Of a stretch of DNA of 9,136 nt, positions 7,974 through 9,136 are shown one piece after another. This DNA is from Treponema sp. (lineage in GTDB: Bacteria; Spirochaetota; Spirochaetia; Treponematales; Breznakiellaceae), in NCBI GenBank assembly GCA_031275535.1, contig JAISOR010000012.1:1-9136 (forward strand). Direction: 5' to 3'. Numbering within the stretch: position 1 is the stretch's first letter; each line of letters starts with the position of its first letter. The position numbers and the translations under genes are program-made. The notes beneath the pieces are model-generated. The model was not told the origin of the DNA. It made no database searches and saw only the letters and a program-made list of their open reading frames with translations.

Positions 7974-8043
7974 GGCATTGCGGATTATTGACAATCGTCC
8001 GATAATGGAAATAAAGGCGGCAAGGCTTGGGATGGCAGAATAA
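7974..8043 (+). pseudogene. Possible antitoxin C-terminal remnant ahead of the PIN remnant
   Basis: A frame with no start signal ends in EIKAARLGMAE and a TAA at 8041-8043, seven codon-phase bases before the PIN-type ATG at 8050. Antitoxin genes usually end just before or overlapping the PIN toxin gene, so this tail could be what is left of the partner. It is only about 23 codons long after the upstream stop, and I cannot match it to a named antitoxin family. The frame could be open by chance. Confidence 0.2.
7981..8001. repeat. Interrupted palindrome (operator-like dyad) after the ECF fusion gene
   Basis: The 21-base stretch is built around a perfect ATTG-A-CAAT core, flanked after two bases on each side by CGGA and TCCG. 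Eight of the ten base pairs across the centre match. It begins seven bases after the ECF fusion stop. No T-run follows, so it is not a typical rho-independent terminator. It overlaps a TTGACA hexamer at 7988-7993, so it could be an operator at a promoter; a 4/6 match to a -10 box (AATAAA, 8010-8015) lies 16 bases downstream. It may also be chance. Confidence 0.3.
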
Positions 8044-8049
8044 TCGTAT

Positions 8050-8319
8050 ATGCGGCCCATTGTCCTTGATACCAATATTCTTGTATCGGCCTTAATCGTC
8101 CAATTGGAGAATATAGCGGTTGTTATACAGGGAATAGTTAATGCTGGTATCGCTGTCAGCCCGATACAGAGCATAAGCCCTATGGCGGATGAGAGCGATC
8201 GTAAATTTTATGAGGAAGGGGATATGTTGCAGAGCAGTATAGTAAGCCAAGGGCATCGCCAAACCGAGGGACCCCAAGAGGGGACGCACCGGGGACCATT
8301 CCTGGCGCATGGGGCCTAG
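8050..8319 (+). pseudogene. Decayed PIN-domain toxin gene
   Basis: The frame starts MRPIVLDTNILVSALI, an excellent match to the first strand and first catalytic Asp (LDTN) of PIN-domain RNases of the VapC-like or 'PIN family toxin' type, which cleave RNA and are paired with an antitoxin. Further on, in the same frame, NAGIAVSPIQSISPMADESD (36-55 or so) followed by RKFYE matches the later acidic motif of these toxins (typically P-D-E-x-D-x-x-F-Y-E). The roughly 60-80 residues that should separate the two motifs are reduced to about 20, so an internal deletion has removed the middle acidic site. After FYEE the frame turns into non-PIN sequence with no TGN-type motif. A neighbouring frame shows VAEQYSK, which resembles the residues that usually follow FYE, so a small insertion or frameshift is likely too. 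No clear ribosome site precedes the ATG. The product is almost certainly inactive. Confidence 0.7.
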
Positions 8320-8325
8320 AGCTTC
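8231..8325. other. GC-rich patch of unknown origin inside the intergenic region
   Basis: After the last PIN-like codons the sequence becomes clearly richer in G and C than its surroundings and contains short C/G blocks such as ACCCCAAGAGGGGAC. It encodes nothing recognisable in the six frames I read. It could be a dispersed intergenic repeat or a fragment left by the event that broke the toxin gene. Confidence 0.3.
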
Positions 8326-8352
8326 CTGCTTATGTTTGCTATATGCGCCCCC

Positions 8353-8380
8353 TTTTCAAAGACAAAAAAATGGGTATACT
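8353..8380 (+). promoter_or_regulatory. Candidate sigma-70-type promoter for the S-component gene
   Basis: TTTTCA (8353-8358, four of six to TTGACA) is followed by a 16-base spacer and TATACT (8375-8380, five of six to TATAAT). The predicted start near 8387 gives an AT-rich leader of about 50 bases before the ATG at 8439. The distance of 465 bases from the ECF fusion gene and the broken toxin between them make a separate promoter for the S gene likely. Confidence 0.5.
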
Positions 8381-8385
8381 AGAAT

Positions 8386-8415
8386 AGCCTATAAAAAATG
8401 CAGATTTAATAGGTT
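8386..8415 (+). promoter_or_regulatory. Possible stem-loop at the 5' end of the S-component leader
   Basis: AGCCTAT (8386-8392) can pair with ATAGGTT (8409-8415), with one G-U pair. After an A/A mismatch, AAA (8394-8396) can pair with TTT (8405-8407), leaving an 8-base loop. The stem would form the very start of the predicted transcript, nine bases before the ribosome site. It is AT-rich and weak, and resembles no riboswitch I know. It may stabilise the mRNA or be chance. Confidence 0.25.
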
Positions 8416-8424
8416 TAATTTGAG

Positions 8425-8432
8425 AAAGGGAG
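8425..8432 (+). promoter_or_regulatory. Ribosome binding site of the S-component gene
   Basis: AAAGGGAG lies six bases before ATG 8439 and supports that start over the in-frame ATG at 8448. Confidence 0.7.
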
Positions 8433-8438
8433 TTTGTT

Positions 8439-9074
8439 ATGGCTGCTATGGGGATTAGGAAAATAGCGGTGGCCGGGGTCCTCTCCGCGCTGGTGATTGT
8501 GCTGGGCCTTACGGGGCTGGGGTTTATTACCCTGCCTTTGGGGGCGGTGACCGTCCTCCATGTACCGGTGATTATCGGGGCTATTCTGGAAGGGCCCCTG
8601 GTGGGGCTTTTTATCGGATTGCTTTTCGGCCTGTTCAGCCTGGTTCAATCCGCCATAGCCGCGGCTACCCCCCTGGACGCGGCCTTTGTTAACCCCCTCA
8701 TATCCATAGGGCCCCGGCTGTTCATTGGGCCCGCGGCCTGGGTTTTGTACGCCCTTATTTCCGGGGGATTAAAAAAGAAGGGGGCCGCCCCCGGCGCGGA
8801 GGCCCCCGGAGTTAGGGCCCCCGGGGCCCCGGTTTCCCGGGAAATAGCCGCCATTACCGCCGCCGCCCTGGCGGGGAGCCTGACGAACACCGTCCTGGTC
8901 CTTTCCGCCCTGGGGGTCTTTGGCCTTTTGCCCTGGCCGGTAATTTTTACCGTGGCGGGGACCAACGGTCCGGTGGAAGCCGCGGTGGCGGCGATCATCA
9001 TCCTGACCATTGTGCTGGCCTGGAAGCGTATCGCCCGGGGAGGCGGGAAATCCCGGCTTTCCGGAGAGGCTTGA
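8439..9074 (+). CDS. ECF transporter S component (substrate-binding membrane protein), 211 aa
   Basis: This is the substrate-capturing membrane subunit of an ECF-type importer, which would pair with the EcfA-EcfA'-EcfT fusion upstream to bring in a vitamin or similar micronutrient. About six hydrophobic segments are visible, near 8-30, 36-51, 53-72, 86-108, 137-161 and 178-196. Typical features are a small-residue TM1 (AVAGVLSALVIVLGL, with a G-x-x-x-A where AxxxA often mediates contact with EcfT), LPLGAVTVLHVPVIIGAILE (32-51), GLFIGLLFGLFS (56-67), and GSLTNTVLVLSAL (146-158). These fit the broad ECF_trnsprt family (PF12822), which includes riboflavin, pantothenate and folate proteins. I cannot assign the substrate. 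The cytoplasmic or periplasmic loop at 112-133 holds a Lys-rich start and three copies of an Ala-Pro-Gly pentapeptide, unlike the compact loops of known members. The gene has its own ribosome site and apparently its own promoter. It is the last supported feature of the window. Confidence 0.88.
   Translation: MAAMGIRKIAVAGVLSALVIVLGLTGLGFITLPLGAVTVLHVPVIIGAILEGPLVGLFIGLLFGLFSLVQSAIAAATPLDAAFVNPLISIGPRLFIGPAAWVLYALISGGLKKKGAAPGAEAPGVRAPGAPVSREIAAITAAALAGSLTNTVLVLSALGVFGLLPWPVIFTVAGTNGPVEAAVAAIIILTIVLAWKRIARGGGKSRLSGEA
8787..8831 (+). repeat. Three tandem 15-base repeats inside the S-component gene
   Basis: GCCCCCGG recurs at 8787, 8802 and 8817, exactly 15 bases apart, so the unit keeps the reading frame and encodes APGAE, APGVR and APGAP. 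The last seven bases of each unit have diverged. It looks like a small in-frame expansion that lengthened the loop between two membrane helices. Confidence 0.75.
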
Positions 9075-9136
9075 CCGGGTATTTTATAAAGACTGGAAAC
9101 TGAAGATTTAAATGATGGTCAAATAATAGACGGGAT

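Noticed and set aside
7974..8049. A rho-independent terminator after the ECF fusion gene
   Set aside because: The dyad at 7981-8001 has an AT-rich stem with a mismatch and is not followed by a T-run.
8289..8305. A small hairpin, CCGGGGA-CCA-TTCCTGG
   Set aside because: It needs two G-U pairs, has no T-run after it and no clear role; it is mentioned only as part of the GC-rich patch.
8092..8310. A 72-codon minus-strand frame across the PIN remnant
   Set aside because: Most of it is antisense to recognisable PIN motifs; no ribosome site or known domain supports it.
8320..8438. A riboswitch (such as TPP, FMN or cobalamin) upstream of the S-component gene
   Set aside because: The leader is only about 50 bases and AT-rich, with none of the conserved boxes of known vitamin riboswitches.

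Overview
The window is GC-rich bacterial DNA with seven protein-coding genes on the plus strand, a broken toxin-antitoxin remnant, and the first bases of a divergent minus-strand gene at the left edge. Genes are dense, start with ATG or GTG, and mostly have AGGAG-type ribosome binding sites. Coding regions are strongly GC-rich, while the few non-coding stretches (45-144, 8320-8438, 9075-9136) are AT-rich. The gene content would fit a spirochaete such as a GC-rich treponeme. That placement is an inference from general gene content and should be treated as weak.

Layout. Positions 1-44 hold the start of a divergent minus-strand gene, and 45-144 is the shared upstream region. From 145 to 7973, six genes run in one direction with gaps of 17, -4, 10, 15 and 3 bases, so they look like one operon: a small exported TPR protein; a large membrane-anchored protein with eleven back-to-back TPRs; an AI-2E/PerM-family membrane transporter; a small ACT-domain protein (UPF0237); a UPF0210/DUF711 ('PFL family') protein; and a long fusion joining two ABC ATPase domains to an EcfT-like membrane domain. 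Positions 7974-8438 hold no intact gene. They contain a decayed PIN-toxin gene, a possible antitoxin tail just before it, a short GC-rich patch of unknown origin, and a promoter plus AT-rich leader. An ECF transporter substrate-binding (S) component follows at 8439-9074. Positions 9075-9136 show no supported feature.

How the genes fit together. The triple fusion and the downstream S component can together form a complete energy-coupling-factor vitamin or micronutrient importer: two ATPases, the EcfT coupling protein and the S component. The vitamin cannot be read from the sequence. The S gene seems to have its own promoter, and the toxin-antitoxin debris separates it from the energising module. 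The ACT and DUF711 genes form a recurring neighbour pair of unknown function, known for example as SP_0238/SP_0239 in pneumococcus. The two TPR proteins probably act as envelope scaffolds. I see no defence system, CRISPR array, RNA gene or insertion sequence. The most unusual items are the three-domain ECF fusion with a changed second EcfT coupling motif, the decayed toxin module inside the ECF locus, and short in-frame GC-rich repeats in protein linkers.
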